From IMG/VR virus record IMGVR_UViG_3300036985_006199, positions 1 through 57,972 of that record: DNA of 57,972 nt. One strand, given 5' to 3'. Shown here one piece after another: positions 1-7,069 of this stretch (its first letter is position 1; each line of letters begins with the position of its first letter). Under the pieces are notes generated by a model that worked only from the letters and a program-made list of their open reading frames with translations, did not search any database and had not been told where the DNA came from. This stretch comes from a virus. Position numbers and translations under genes: made by a program.

Positions 1-885
1 ATGCAGGTAGAGCCCGACAGGTACGTGTTTGAGGGGAACCCGGTGCGCGTGATTTGGGCGGGCGGGGAGCCGTGGTTCGCGGCGGAGGATGTGGTCCAGG
101 CCGTGGGCTGCGGAGAGCGGTTTGACGACCTGTTCCTGAGCGTCTCGGATGCGTGGAAACGCCGGATCACGGTGGGCGAGCAGCCGGTGTGGTGCGCGTC
201 GGACTGGGGCATCTACGCGCTGTTGATGCAGTGCGCGGCGACGCGACGGCATGCGCCGCTGGTCCCGAGGTTCCAGCAGTGGTTCGCGGGCGAGGTGCTG
301 CCGAAGGTGCGGAGCGTTGGCCTCTACGCGCCGGGCCGGACGGCGGCGGAGCGCTTGACGATCCTTGCCCAGCGGCTGGTGGACGCCGAGCAGCGGTTGC
401 AGGTGATCGACCGGGAGCGGGAGCAGGTCGTGGCAGCGCGGCGCGCGCTGATCCTCCAGGTGCATGACGCGACCCCGCAGGCGACGGGATTCGTTGGGGA
501 GATCGCGATCTACCCCAAGGACGCACCATTGCCAGTCGACGAGGCGTGTCATGTGGATGTGGAACCAGCGTTTGCACGGGAATTTCCGAAATCCCAAGAG
601 GAGGTGTCGTTGCGCGAGCGCATCCAGGAGACGGTGGATGACTACGTGGCCGAGCACCATCTGACGGATGAGCAAGCGGCTCAGGTGTGGCGCGAGGTCT
701 TCGCTTCCCTGAAGGATCGCACAGGGGTGGACCTGCGCAAGATGGCGAAGAACCGATCCTACCGCCGCAAGGAAACGGTGACGCCGCTGGACGTCGCGGA
801 GGAGGTCGATGCAGGGGCGCATCCGGGGACGCTGGCCGCCCTGCTGCGGATTGCGCTGCTCTTGAACATGCGGAAGCCCGGATGA
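1..885 (+). CDS. Bro-N domain protein (phage antirepressor-like)
   Basis: A 294-residue protein. Residues about 8-108 match the Bro-N (BRO family N-terminal) fold: an FEGNPVRVI opening, GGEPWFAAEDV, and the closing FQQWFAGEVLPKVRSVGLY, which is characteristic of phage Bro-N/antirepressor proteins. Residues about 115-150 form a charged helix (AERLTILAQRLVDAEQRL). The rest is hypothetical and no KilA-C or Ant domain is obvious. Bro-N proteins bind DNA and usually act in phage gene regulation; the exact target here is unknown. The first ATG is at the very edge of the window, so a longer upstream start cannot be excluded. The stop overlaps the next start (ATGA), implying translational coupling. 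Confidence 0.8.
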   Translation: MQVEPDRYVFEGNPVRVIWAGGEPWFAAEDVVQAVGCGERFDDLFLSVSDAWKRRITVGEQPVWCASDWGIYALLMQCAATRRHAPLVPRFQQWFAGEVLPKVRSVGLYAPGRTAAERLTILAQRLVDAEQRLQVIDREREQVVAARRALILQVHDATPQATGFVGEIAIYPKDAPLPVDEACHVDVEPAFAREFPKSQEEVSLRERIQETVDDYVAEHHLTDEQAAQVWREVFASLKDRTGVDLRKMAKNRSYRRKETVTPLDVAEEVDAGAHPGTLAALLRIALLLNMRKPG

Positions 886-1274
886 GCGACGTCACCATGC
901 AATGGGGCATCGCCCCGGCGATGACGCACCTCATCCATCCCGAGACGCCTTGGGCGTGGGTCGACGTCGACGCCATCCATATCGTTGTCTCTCCCGATCA
1001 GTCCGATTCGCGAGGTATCGGCAACATGACGACCTTGGGCGCGTCCCTCCTGGGCGTCCGCCGAGGGCCGCATGACGCCGTCGTCAAGGCGTTCGTGAGC
1101 GACTGCTTTGCGCCTGGCGGCAACGATCCGGCGCGTCATTGCGTTCTGCGGAGAACGGAGGACGGCAACCACGTGGACACGTTGCTCCTTCATGCCGTTA
1201 CCTACCGGGCCAAGCCAACCGTTGATCCCCTGCGCCTGTTCGCGGAGTTGGACCTTGTCGCCCTTGTCACATAG
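882..1274 (+). CDS. hypothetical protein coupled to Bro-N gene
   Basis: A 130-residue protein starting at an ATG that overlaps the upstream stop codon (ATGA, 882-885), so it is probably translated by re-initiation after the Bro-N protein. It starts MSDVTMQWGIAPAMTHLIHP and has an even mix of hydrophobic and charged residues with no membrane segment or known motif that I recognise. A longer reading of the same frame exists upstream but lies inside the Bro-N gene, so the coupled ATG was chosen. It is followed by a promoter for the helicase gene. Function unknown. Confidence 0.6.
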   Translation: MSDVTMQWGIAPAMTHLIHPETPWAWVDVDAIHIVVSPDQSDSRGIGNMTTLGASLLGVRRGPHDAVVKAFVSDCFAPGGNDPARHCVLRRTEDGNHVDTLLLHAVTYRAKPTVDPLRLFAELDLVALVT

Positions 1275-1298
1275 GCGGGTTGAATCGCCGAACAGACG

Positions 1299-1327
1299 TT
1301 GACAAACGCAGCTTGCGCGTTAAAATA
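1299..1327 (+). promoter_or_regulatory. sigma70-like promoter with extended -35 TTGACAAACGC
   Basis: TTGACA (1299-1304), 17-bp spacer, TAAAAT (1322-1327), in the gap before the helicase gene. The 11-mer TTGACAAACGC recurs exactly at 6184 and on the minus strand at 47657 and 48974. The helicase ribosome site AGGAGG lies at 1363-1368. Confidence 0.75.
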
Positions 1328-1374
1328 ATAGGGATCGCGGCGGCTGATCGTCGCGCCTGTCAGGAGGCCCCCAC

Positions 1375-3741
1375 ATGGACATGAACGGAATCGACCTACT
1401 GGTTATCGCGGAGCGTTTGCGGGCGGCGGCTGCCGCGTTGGCGAAGGTTTGCGACGGCGCGAAGAAGCGGGACGACGTGGGGTTTTCCGCGTCGGATACC
1501 TCTTACGGGCGGGCCATCGCGGGCACCCCTGCGGACCAGTGGACCCGGCAGGACTGCATCGCGGTATCGGCTTTGCTGGGCCACTACCGGGGCCAGTTGA
1601 CGGCCTACGGGGTGGACTGGGCGGGGCTGCCCAACGTCACCGAGCAGGTGAACCGGGAGGCGTCCTTCAAGGCGTTCAAGGAGCGGGCCACGGAGGCGGC
1701 GCGTCAGCAACAGCGGATGGACTACGTGGACGGGCGCATTACGCGCGAGCAGGTGCGCGTGGTGGCCCCCTACCTGGCGTGGGTCGAGAAGCGCACGGTC
1801 TGCATCGAGAGCCCGCGCGACGAGGCGCTCATCGCGGCGATCAAGGCGTGCCCGAACGGGCGGCGCTGGAACGGGCTGGCGCGACGCTGGGAGGCGGAAC
1901 TGAGCCCGGCGAACGCCAAGGCGCTCCTGGCGATCTTCTCGCGGTTCAACTTCCTCGTGAGTGGCGCGGACCAGGCGATATTGGCGCAGGCGCAGGTTGC
2001 GACGGCTGCTGCGACGGTAGAACGTCCCAAGGCGGATCATGTGGTCATCGAGGGCGACCGGATCGTGTTGCGCACCCCGTACAACCAAGAGGCCACGGCG
2101 GCGCTCAAGGATGCGCTTCCAGGGCGACGTTGGGATGCAGCGAATAAGGTCTGGACGGCACCCTGTACGGCGGAGGCGGCGCGGGCTGTCCAGGCACTGG
2201 CCGAGCGGTGGGGCTGGCGTCTGGGGGCGGCTGCGGCGCGGCTGGCGGAGATCCGGGCGGAGGCTGAAACCTTCCGTGCGGCGAGCAAGGCGGCGGATGC
2301 AGAGTTGGAGTTGCGTGGGCTTCGAGATGGCGCGGTTCCGTACTCCTACCAGAAGGCGGGCGTTGCCTACGCCGTTGCAAAACGTCGCGTGCTGATCGCC
2401 GACGAGATGGGAATCGGGAAATCATTGCAGGCACTTATGACGGTCGTGCAACTGGACGCCTATCCGGCGTTGGTCGTTGCGCCCAAGGCTGTCTTGCGGC
2501 AATGGACACGTGAGGTTGGCAAGTTCCTCGAAGGTCGCACGGCGAGCATCGTTGGGCTCAAGGGGAACGCCAAGAGGCTGGCGCGGCATGGGTTGACGGC
2601 GGGCTTGTGCGGGGACTTCGTTATCGTCAATTACGACATTCTCGGGCGCAATCTGGAGGCGTTTAAGGCGCATGGGTTCAAAGCGCTCATCGTCGACGAG
2701 TCACATTTTATCAAAAACAAGAAGGCGGCGCGCAGCCAGGCAGTCAAGGACATGGCCAAGCAGCAGGGGTTGCAGGCGGTTCTGCTGCTCACGGGAACGC
2801 CGGTTTTGAATCGACCTGTTGAGTTGACACATCAGTTGGACGTACTTGGGCAGCTCCAGGGGTTCGGTGGGTTCATGACGTTTGCGAAGCGCTACGCGAA
2901 CGCCAAGGAAACCAAGTTCGGATGGGACATGACTGGGGCCAGCAACTTGGACGAACTTAATCGTCTCCTTCGCGAGCGCTGCATGGTTCGGCGCGAGAAG
3001 AAAGACGTGTTGGCGGACTTGCCAGCGATGCAGAGAACGGTCGTCCCGGTCGAGGTCGATGATCCAAAGGCGTATGAGCAGGCCATGAACGACATCGTGC
3101 GTTGGATGGCGGGCCAGCGTGGAGAGCTGCCCAGCGAGTCGGCGTACCGGGCGGAGATGCTGGTTCGGATCGAGGGGCTGCGGCAGTTGGCGGTTGCGGC
3201 GAAGTACGCGGCCACACGCGAGTGGCTGGCCAACTGGCTGGACACGGCGGAGGGAGAGAAGCTGGTTGTATTCGCGCATCACAGGGACGCCCAGGAGAAG
3301 CTTAAGGCCGATCTCGCCGACTACGGCGCGGTGTCGATCAGCGGCGGGGACAGCGACGACAACAGGGACGCGGCGGTCAAGCGGTTCTGGAACGACCCGA
3401 CTTGTCGCGTGATCGTCTGCTCGATCAAGGCGGCGTCGGTTGGACTCAACTTGCAATGCGCGAGCAACGTGGCGTTCGTCGAGTTTGCTTGGCACGCGGC
3501 AGACATGGACCAGGCGGAGGCGCGCTGCCACCGAATTGGCGTCCAAGGCGCGGTTACAGCCTACTGGATAGCTGGCGAGGACACTTTTGACGAGGACATG
3601 ATTGCGCTGATCGAGAGTAAGCGCGAGGTTGCCCACGCAGCGGTTAGCGGAGGCGAGATCGAGAAGCAGGCGAACGTCGTTGCCTGGTTTGAGAAGCTGA
3701 TCGAACGCAAGCGGACCAAGGAGGCGTGGGAGGGCAACTGA
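1375..3741 (+). CDS. SNF2-family DNA helicase/translocase with HARP-like repeats (SMARCAL1-like)
   Basis: A 788-residue superfamily 2 ATPase. The helicase core begins near residue 320: Q-like motif (YSYQKAGVAYAV), Walker A DEMGIGKS (343-350), motif II DESH (441-444), motif III LLTGTP (471-476), and C-terminal motifs ISGG..., SIKAASVGLNLQ and DQAEARCHRIGVQ with the arginine finger. Before it, two repeats of about 45 residues (about 153-196 and 233-277), each with a GRRW(N/D)...W core, resemble HARP domains of SMARCAL1-type annealing helicases. I infer a role in phage DNA replication, fork remodelling or recombination. The start at 1375 is supported by AGGAGG seven bases upstream; a second ATG is two codons on. 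It has its own promoter. Confidence 0.88.
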   Translation: MDMNGIDLLVIAERLRAAAAALAKVCDGAKKRDDVGFSASDTSYGRAIAGTPADQWTRQDCIAVSALLGHYRGQLTAYGVDWAGLPNVTEQVNREASFKAFKERATEAARQQQRMDYVDGRITREQVRVVAPYLAWVEKRTVCIESPRDEALIAAIKACPNGRRWNGLARRWEAELSPANAKALLAIFSRFNFLVSGADQAILAQAQVATAAATVERPKADHVVIEGDRIVLRTPYNQEATAALKDALPGRRWDAANKVWTAPCTAEAARAVQALAERWGWRLGAAAARLAEIRAEAETFRAASKAADAELELRGLRDGAVPYSYQKAGVAYAVAKRRVLIADEMGIGKSLQALMTVVQLDAYPALVVAPKAVLRQWTREVGKFLEGRTASIVGLKGNAKRLARHGLTAGLCGDFVIVNYDILGRNLEAFKAHGFKALIVDESHFIKNKKAARSQAVKDMAKQQGLQAVLLLTGTPVLNRPVELTHQLDVLGQLQGFGGFMTFAKRYANAKETKFGWDMTGASNLDELNRLLRERCMVRREKKDVLADLPAMQRTVVPVEVDDPKAYEQAMNDIVRWMAGQRGELPSESAYRAEMLVRIEGLRQLAVAAKYAATREWLANWLDTAEGEKLVVFAHHRDAQEKLKADLADYGAVSISGGDSDDNRDAAVKRFWNDPTCRVIVCSIKAASVGLNLQCASNVAFVEFAWHAADMDQAEARCHRIGVQGAVTAYWIAGEDTFDEDMIALIESKREVAHAAVSGGEIEKQANVVAWFEKLIERKRTKEAWEGN

Positions 3742-3745
3742 CAGG

Positions 3746-3773
3746 TTGACAAACAGGGGCAAGACTGTAAGCT
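3746..3773 (+). promoter_or_regulatory. putative sigma70-like promoter and structured 5' UTR
   Basis: TTGACA (3746-3751), 16-bp spacer, TAAGCT (3768-3773), starting just after the helicase stop. The -35 continues as TTGACAAAC, like the other phage promoters here. Downstream lie a 6-bp stem (GCGGCA/TGCCGC, 3786-3803) and then the 20-bp palindrome at 3809, so the leader should be highly folded. Confidence 0.55.
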
Positions 3774-3808
3774 GGCGGCAGGATTGCGGCAGTAGATTGC
3801 CGCTTTGC

Positions 3809-3828
3809 ACGCGAACCCGGGTTCGCGT
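3809..3828. repeat. dispersed 20-bp palindrome, copy 1 (perfect), next to an SD
   Basis: ACGCGAACCCGGGTTCGCGT, a perfect inverted repeat. It is followed at once by CGGAGGACAAC and the ATG of the next gene. The same palindrome plus GGAGGAC occurs before the tape measure gene at 51570. Confidence 0.9.
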
Positions 3829-3839
3829 CGGAGGACAAC

Positions 3840-4661
3840 ATGGCGAAGGAAGAGAAGTCGGGTGTGACCACGAAGTTCAAACCGTTCCTGGACATCAAGT
3901 ACCTGCGAGTGAGAATCCAGGGGTACGATCCGCTGATCGTGCATGCCTGGTCGAAGAAGGCGGTCTTGGAACTCCTGGGCAAGTCGATGAAGATCCCCAA
4001 GGGGGCGCGCGAGGAAAAGAACGCTGAGCAGGAGATGGAGGACGCCAAATACTACGACCGGGACGGCAACGAGGCCATTTTGGCGACGGCGGTCAAGAAG
4101 GCCATGATCTCGGCGATCAGCATGGTGAGCGACCTGAAGAAGACGCACATGCGACAGGCGTTCTTCGTCTGGGGTACAGTGGACAAGGAGCGCTCCGCGA
4201 TTTTGAATGCAGAAGACGGAACGCCCATGAAGGGCTTGATGCGCTTGGACCCCGTGCGGGTGGGAGGGCAGAAGGGGGCGAAGTCGGCGGACATCCGCTT
4301 TCGCCCGGAGTACCCGGAGTGGGCGGTGGACGTCGTGATTGAGTACAACGCGCTGGGGATTTCCAAAGAGCAGATCGTCAACTTGATCAACACGGCTGGA
4401 TACGGCGTGGGCATCTTCGAGTGGCGCCCGGAGAAGGATGGGACGTACGGGCGTTTCGAGGTGGCTGACGTTGAGGATCTGCCGGAGAAGCCGAAGTGGA
4501 CCAAGGCGTCGGGCTACCTGCGCAAGGGCGAGATGGACGCCAAGTCGGTGCTTGAGGCGTTGCAGATCCAGAAGGCCGTGGCTGCGAATGAGATGCTGAA
4601 GAAGAAGAGCAAGAAAAAGAAGGGCAAGAAGGCGGAAGACGTCGAGGAGGACGAGGCATAG
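3840..4661 (+). CDS. conserved-looking phage protein of unknown function
   Basis: A 273-residue protein starting at ATG 3840, with GGAGGA 5 bases upstream. It contains YLRVRIQGYDPLIVHAWSKK near residue 21, a segment ATAVKKAMISAIS near residue 82, and GYGVGIFEWRPEKDGTYGRF near residue 182. I associate this combination (a LIVHAWS start and a VG-x-x-E-W-R-P glycine-rich end) with an unannotated family of phage proteins, but I cannot name a biochemical role. The tail is very basic (KKKSKKKKGKK) and then acidic. It sits between the helicase and the GG-periodic array, with its own promoter, which suggests a DNA-metabolism role; that is inference only. Confidence 0.7.
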   Translation: MAKEEKSGVTTKFKPFLDIKYLRVRIQGYDPLIVHAWSKKAVLELLGKSMKIPKGAREEKNAEQEMEDAKYYDRDGNEAILATAVKKAMISAISMVSDLKKTHMRQAFFVWGTVDKERSAILNAEDGTPMKGLMRLDPVRVGGQKGAKSADIRFRPEYPEWAVDVVIEYNALGISKEQIVNLINTAGYGVGIFEWRPEKDGTYGRFEVADVEDLPEKPKWTKASGYLRKGEMDAKSVLEALQIQKAVAANEMLKKKSKKKKGKKAEDVEEDEA

Positions 4662-4689
4662 GCCCGCGCCCTTCTTTCAACGGGCTTGG

Positions 4690-5675
4690 ATCGCTACTCC
4701 TGGGAGGGCGGCGATCTGGGCCAGGCATGGCAGGAGAGGAATGGCAAGTTTTGGCGAGAATTGGCGGGGCATGGTTCGGCAGGAACGGCTGGGACTGGAT
4801 GGGTGAGGAGCGGCATGGTGCGGAAAGGCAGGAGAGGACTGGCAAGAATGGCGAGAATTGGCGGGGCCTGGCTCGGCAGGATCGGCTGGTCTTGGTATAG
4901 TTCGGTTGGGCGAGGCAACGTGAGGCAGGCAAGGAGGGGCTGGGTTCGGCCCGGTAAGGTTGGGCTGGCAGGGGCAGCGTGAGGCAGGCTTGGCATGGAT
5001 GGATTCGGCATGGGCGGAGAGGTCTGGAAGGGCAGGACTGGAGGGGCAAGGTCTGGACTGGCCAGTCTAGGTGCGGCCTGGCAGGAATGGCGGGGCTCGG
5101 TTCGGACGGATGTGCTTGGCAGGCGCGGCGAGGATGGGCTTGGCGCGGTCTGGTGACGTGTGGTTTGGCAAGGCAGGAGAGGTTGGTTCTGGAGTGGCTC
5201 GGCACGGCGTTGTACGACATGGCAAGGCAGGAGAGGTGAGGCAAGGCGCGGTAGGGACCGGCATGGTGTGGACGGGCACGGCAGGAACGGCTTGTCGGGG
5301 TTCGGTACGGTAGGGTGCGGCGAGGCTCGGATCGGCTGGAACGGCACGGTACGGTTGCGCAGGGACCGGAGCGGACGGGCAGGAAAGGCAAGGCGTGTTG
5401 AGGTCGGGACGGGCCTGGCGCGGATCGGCAGGCGGGGTTAGGACTGGCGGGGCTAGGTGAGTCCTGGATCGGATCGGCAGGTTGGGAGTGGGATGGATTG
5501 GCTTGTTGAGGCCGGGCTGGCGAGGCCAGGTGGGGCACGGTGGGAATGGGTTGGGCCTGTCAGGGCCGGTATGGCGGAGCATGGCGGCGCAGTCCGGGGC
5601 TGGGCAGGTCACGCCAAGGCAGGCGTGGCAAGGTCTGGCGGGGGGCCGCTCGGCATGGAACGGGACGGCGGGTTC
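4690..5675. repeat. about 1-kb GG-periodic (GG-N3) degenerate array, non-coding
   Basis: The + strand shows GG dinucleotides at about 5-bp spacing for roughly 1 kb, for example GGcacGGtacGGttg and GGttGGttctGGagtGG, with occasional 4-bp steps (GGcaGG) and phase slips. Words such as GGCAGGA, GGCAAGG and GGCATGG recur with changes. The strand is very G-rich and poor in stop codons, so several long open frames exist on both strands; they are low-complexity (Pro/Ser/Cys-rich on minus, Gly/Arg/Trp-rich on plus) and lack domain signatures or ribosome sites. The whole 1,049-base gap between the genes ending at 4661 and starting at 5711 is otherwise empty. Confidence 0.85.
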
Positions 5676-5710
5676 TCCGAAAATGGACCCGCAGAAAGGA
5701 TCTACAGCAC

Positions 5711-6172
5711 ATGAGAAGAAAATACCGGATCTGGGTCACCGTACAGTGGTTGACGCATGAAGAGGCGTGCGACACGTGCGGCGTGGAGTTCCTCGATCAA
5801 TGGGCCTTTGAAGACACCAACATCTACCCCCTCAGCACGGACGAGAACGGGGGCGACCCCCCGGATACCGATCCGCTCTGGGCGATGTCCTGCCACTGCG
5901 ATCATGACCTGCACGATGACACGTCCATGGAAGAGTTCTGTCGCGGGTTGGCCCATCACGTGTGGGCGATGACGGGTCGATGGGTGCCCGTCCTCATCCA
6001 GTGGTGCCGCATCGCCCCGGTGGACACCCTCTCGTTCGACCATGCAGACTTCGACGCGTTCGCGACCGAGGTGCATTCGGACCTGTTCCCATCCCGTGCC
6101 GAGGCGGTCGACGCCCTCGTCCAGTCCAGCCTCATCCTCCCCTCGGATGGATCCCCCAGCGGTTCCGCCTAG
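5711..6172 (+). CDS. hypothetical protein with Cys/His motifs
   Basis: A 153-residue acidic protein. ATG 5711 was chosen because AAAGGA lies 10 bases upstream; the frame stays open further upstream only because of the GG-periodic array. It has CDTCG near residue 22 and CHCDHD near residue 63, which could form a small metal site. Trp and Asp are frequent. No family recognised. It is the first gene after the array and ends just before a promoter at 6184. Confidence 0.6.
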   Translation: MRRKYRIWVTVQWLTHEEACDTCGVEFLDQWAFEDTNIYPLSTDENGGDPPDTDPLWAMSCHCDHDLHDDTSMEEFCRGLAHHVWAMTGRWVPVLIQWCRIAPVDTLSFDHADFDAFATEVHSDLFPSRAEAVDALVQSSLILPSDGSPSGSA

Positions 6173-6183
6173 CCACCCTTCGC

Positions 6184-6213
6184 TTGACAAACGCACTCTG
6201 CCACGCATACCCT
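6184..6213 (+). promoter_or_regulatory. putative promoter for the terminase operon (TTGACAAACGC box)
   Basis: TTGACA (6184-6189), 18-bp spacer, TACCCT (6208-6213). The -35 lies in the exact 11-mer TTGACAAACGC seen at 1299, 47657 and 48974. It is the only promoter-like signal before the small terminase gene. Confidence 0.55.
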
Positions 6214-6262
6214 AGACGGCGTTGCCGCGATCTCCCCCTAGAGATCGACTAGATGACAAAGG

Positions 6263-7069
6263 TTGCCCGATGACCCGTATTCCGATGCACCTGTGCGCAA
6301 AGGTGTCACCCCCTGGTGCCCCATGAGCCGGGGGAACCCCTTCGAGAAAATCAAGAAGCTGCGCTGCCACCAGGAGGTCTACGAGCGTCTCTGCGCGGGC
6401 TATCCCTGCCCCGAGGTGGCCCGCTACATCCAGGAGGACGAGGGGGAATACCTCGACGTGGGGCGGCCCTCGCTGGTCGGCATGCTCCGGGACTACACCG
6501 AAAGCGAGATCGTGGGCGTCGACCTGATCGCACCAAGGCTCCCGCACGTTGTGGTCAAGGCGCAGAAGGAGTTCAGCGACCGGCTGGAAGACTTGCGCCG
6601 TCTGGAACGCGCCTACGAGGCGTTGCTGTACCGCTTCGACCTGTCCCATGGTGAAGAGCGTCGCAACGGCAAGGTCAATCCCGATGTAGACCGGCAGGCC
6701 AAGGTCTTGATGGATTACATCTCCAAGATGCACGACGTTAAGATGGATCTGGGGCTCACCGGATCTCGCGACTTGGGCACGCTGACGGTGAGTGCGGAGC
6801 GGTTGGCCGCGATCAAGGACAAGTATGGCGAGGGCGCGGCGCGGGCCTTTGGCGATCCGGTTTCCAGGGCCAAGGTCTTGGGTCTGTTGAGGCGCGTGAT
6901 GAAGATCTCGGAGCGCGGAGATGTCCTGGAGTCAGACCTGGAAGAGGCGAACCTGGGTTCGCGTGACGATTCCGAACAATACCCGGAAGCTATAGAGGCC
7001 GAATTTTCTGAGGCGACCACCCCGAAACCCGCATTAGGACCGACCGAAGAAGATTCGGAAGAGCGATGA
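6263..7069 (+). CDS. putative terminase small subunit
   Basis: A charged protein of up to 268 residues immediately upstream of, and overlapping by four bases (ATGA), the large terminase gene; this position is the main reason for the call. Residues about 27-75 (EKIKKLRCHQEVYERLCAG, then PCPEVARYIQ) look like a helix-turn-helix DNA-recognition segment as in TerS proteins, followed by long helices (residues about 95-150) and an acidic tail. Start is uncertain: TTG 6263 has AAAGG very close, and ATG 6323 (MSRGNPFEKIKK) is a plausible shorter start. One copy of the dispersed palindrome is embedded in the coding sequence at 6947. Confidence 0.6.
   Translation: MPDDPYSDAPVRKGVTPWCPMSRGNPFEKIKKLRCHQEVYERLCAGYPCPEVARYIQEDEGEYLDVGRPSLVGMLRDYTESEIVGVDLIAPRLPHVVVKAQKEFSDRLEDLRRLERAYEALLYRFDLSHGEERRNGKVNPDVDRQAKVLMDYISKMHDVKMDLGLTGSRDLGTLTVSAERLAAIKDKYGEGAARAFGDPVSRAKVLGLLRRVMKISERGDVLESDLEEANLGSRDDSEQYPEAIEAEFSEATTPKPALGPTEEDSEER
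6947..6964. repeat. dispersed palindrome, copy 2 (inside putative TerS gene)
   Basis: GCGAACCTGGGTTCGCGT, one change from the perfect core, read in frame as A-N-L-G-S-R. Confidence 0.8.

Noticed and set aside
4387-5612. Long minus-strand open frames (up to 383 codons) over the GG-periodic region
   Set aside because: They are Pro/Ser/Cys-rich low-complexity translations of the array, exist in several frames at once, overlap the gene at 3840 and have no ribosome site or domain.
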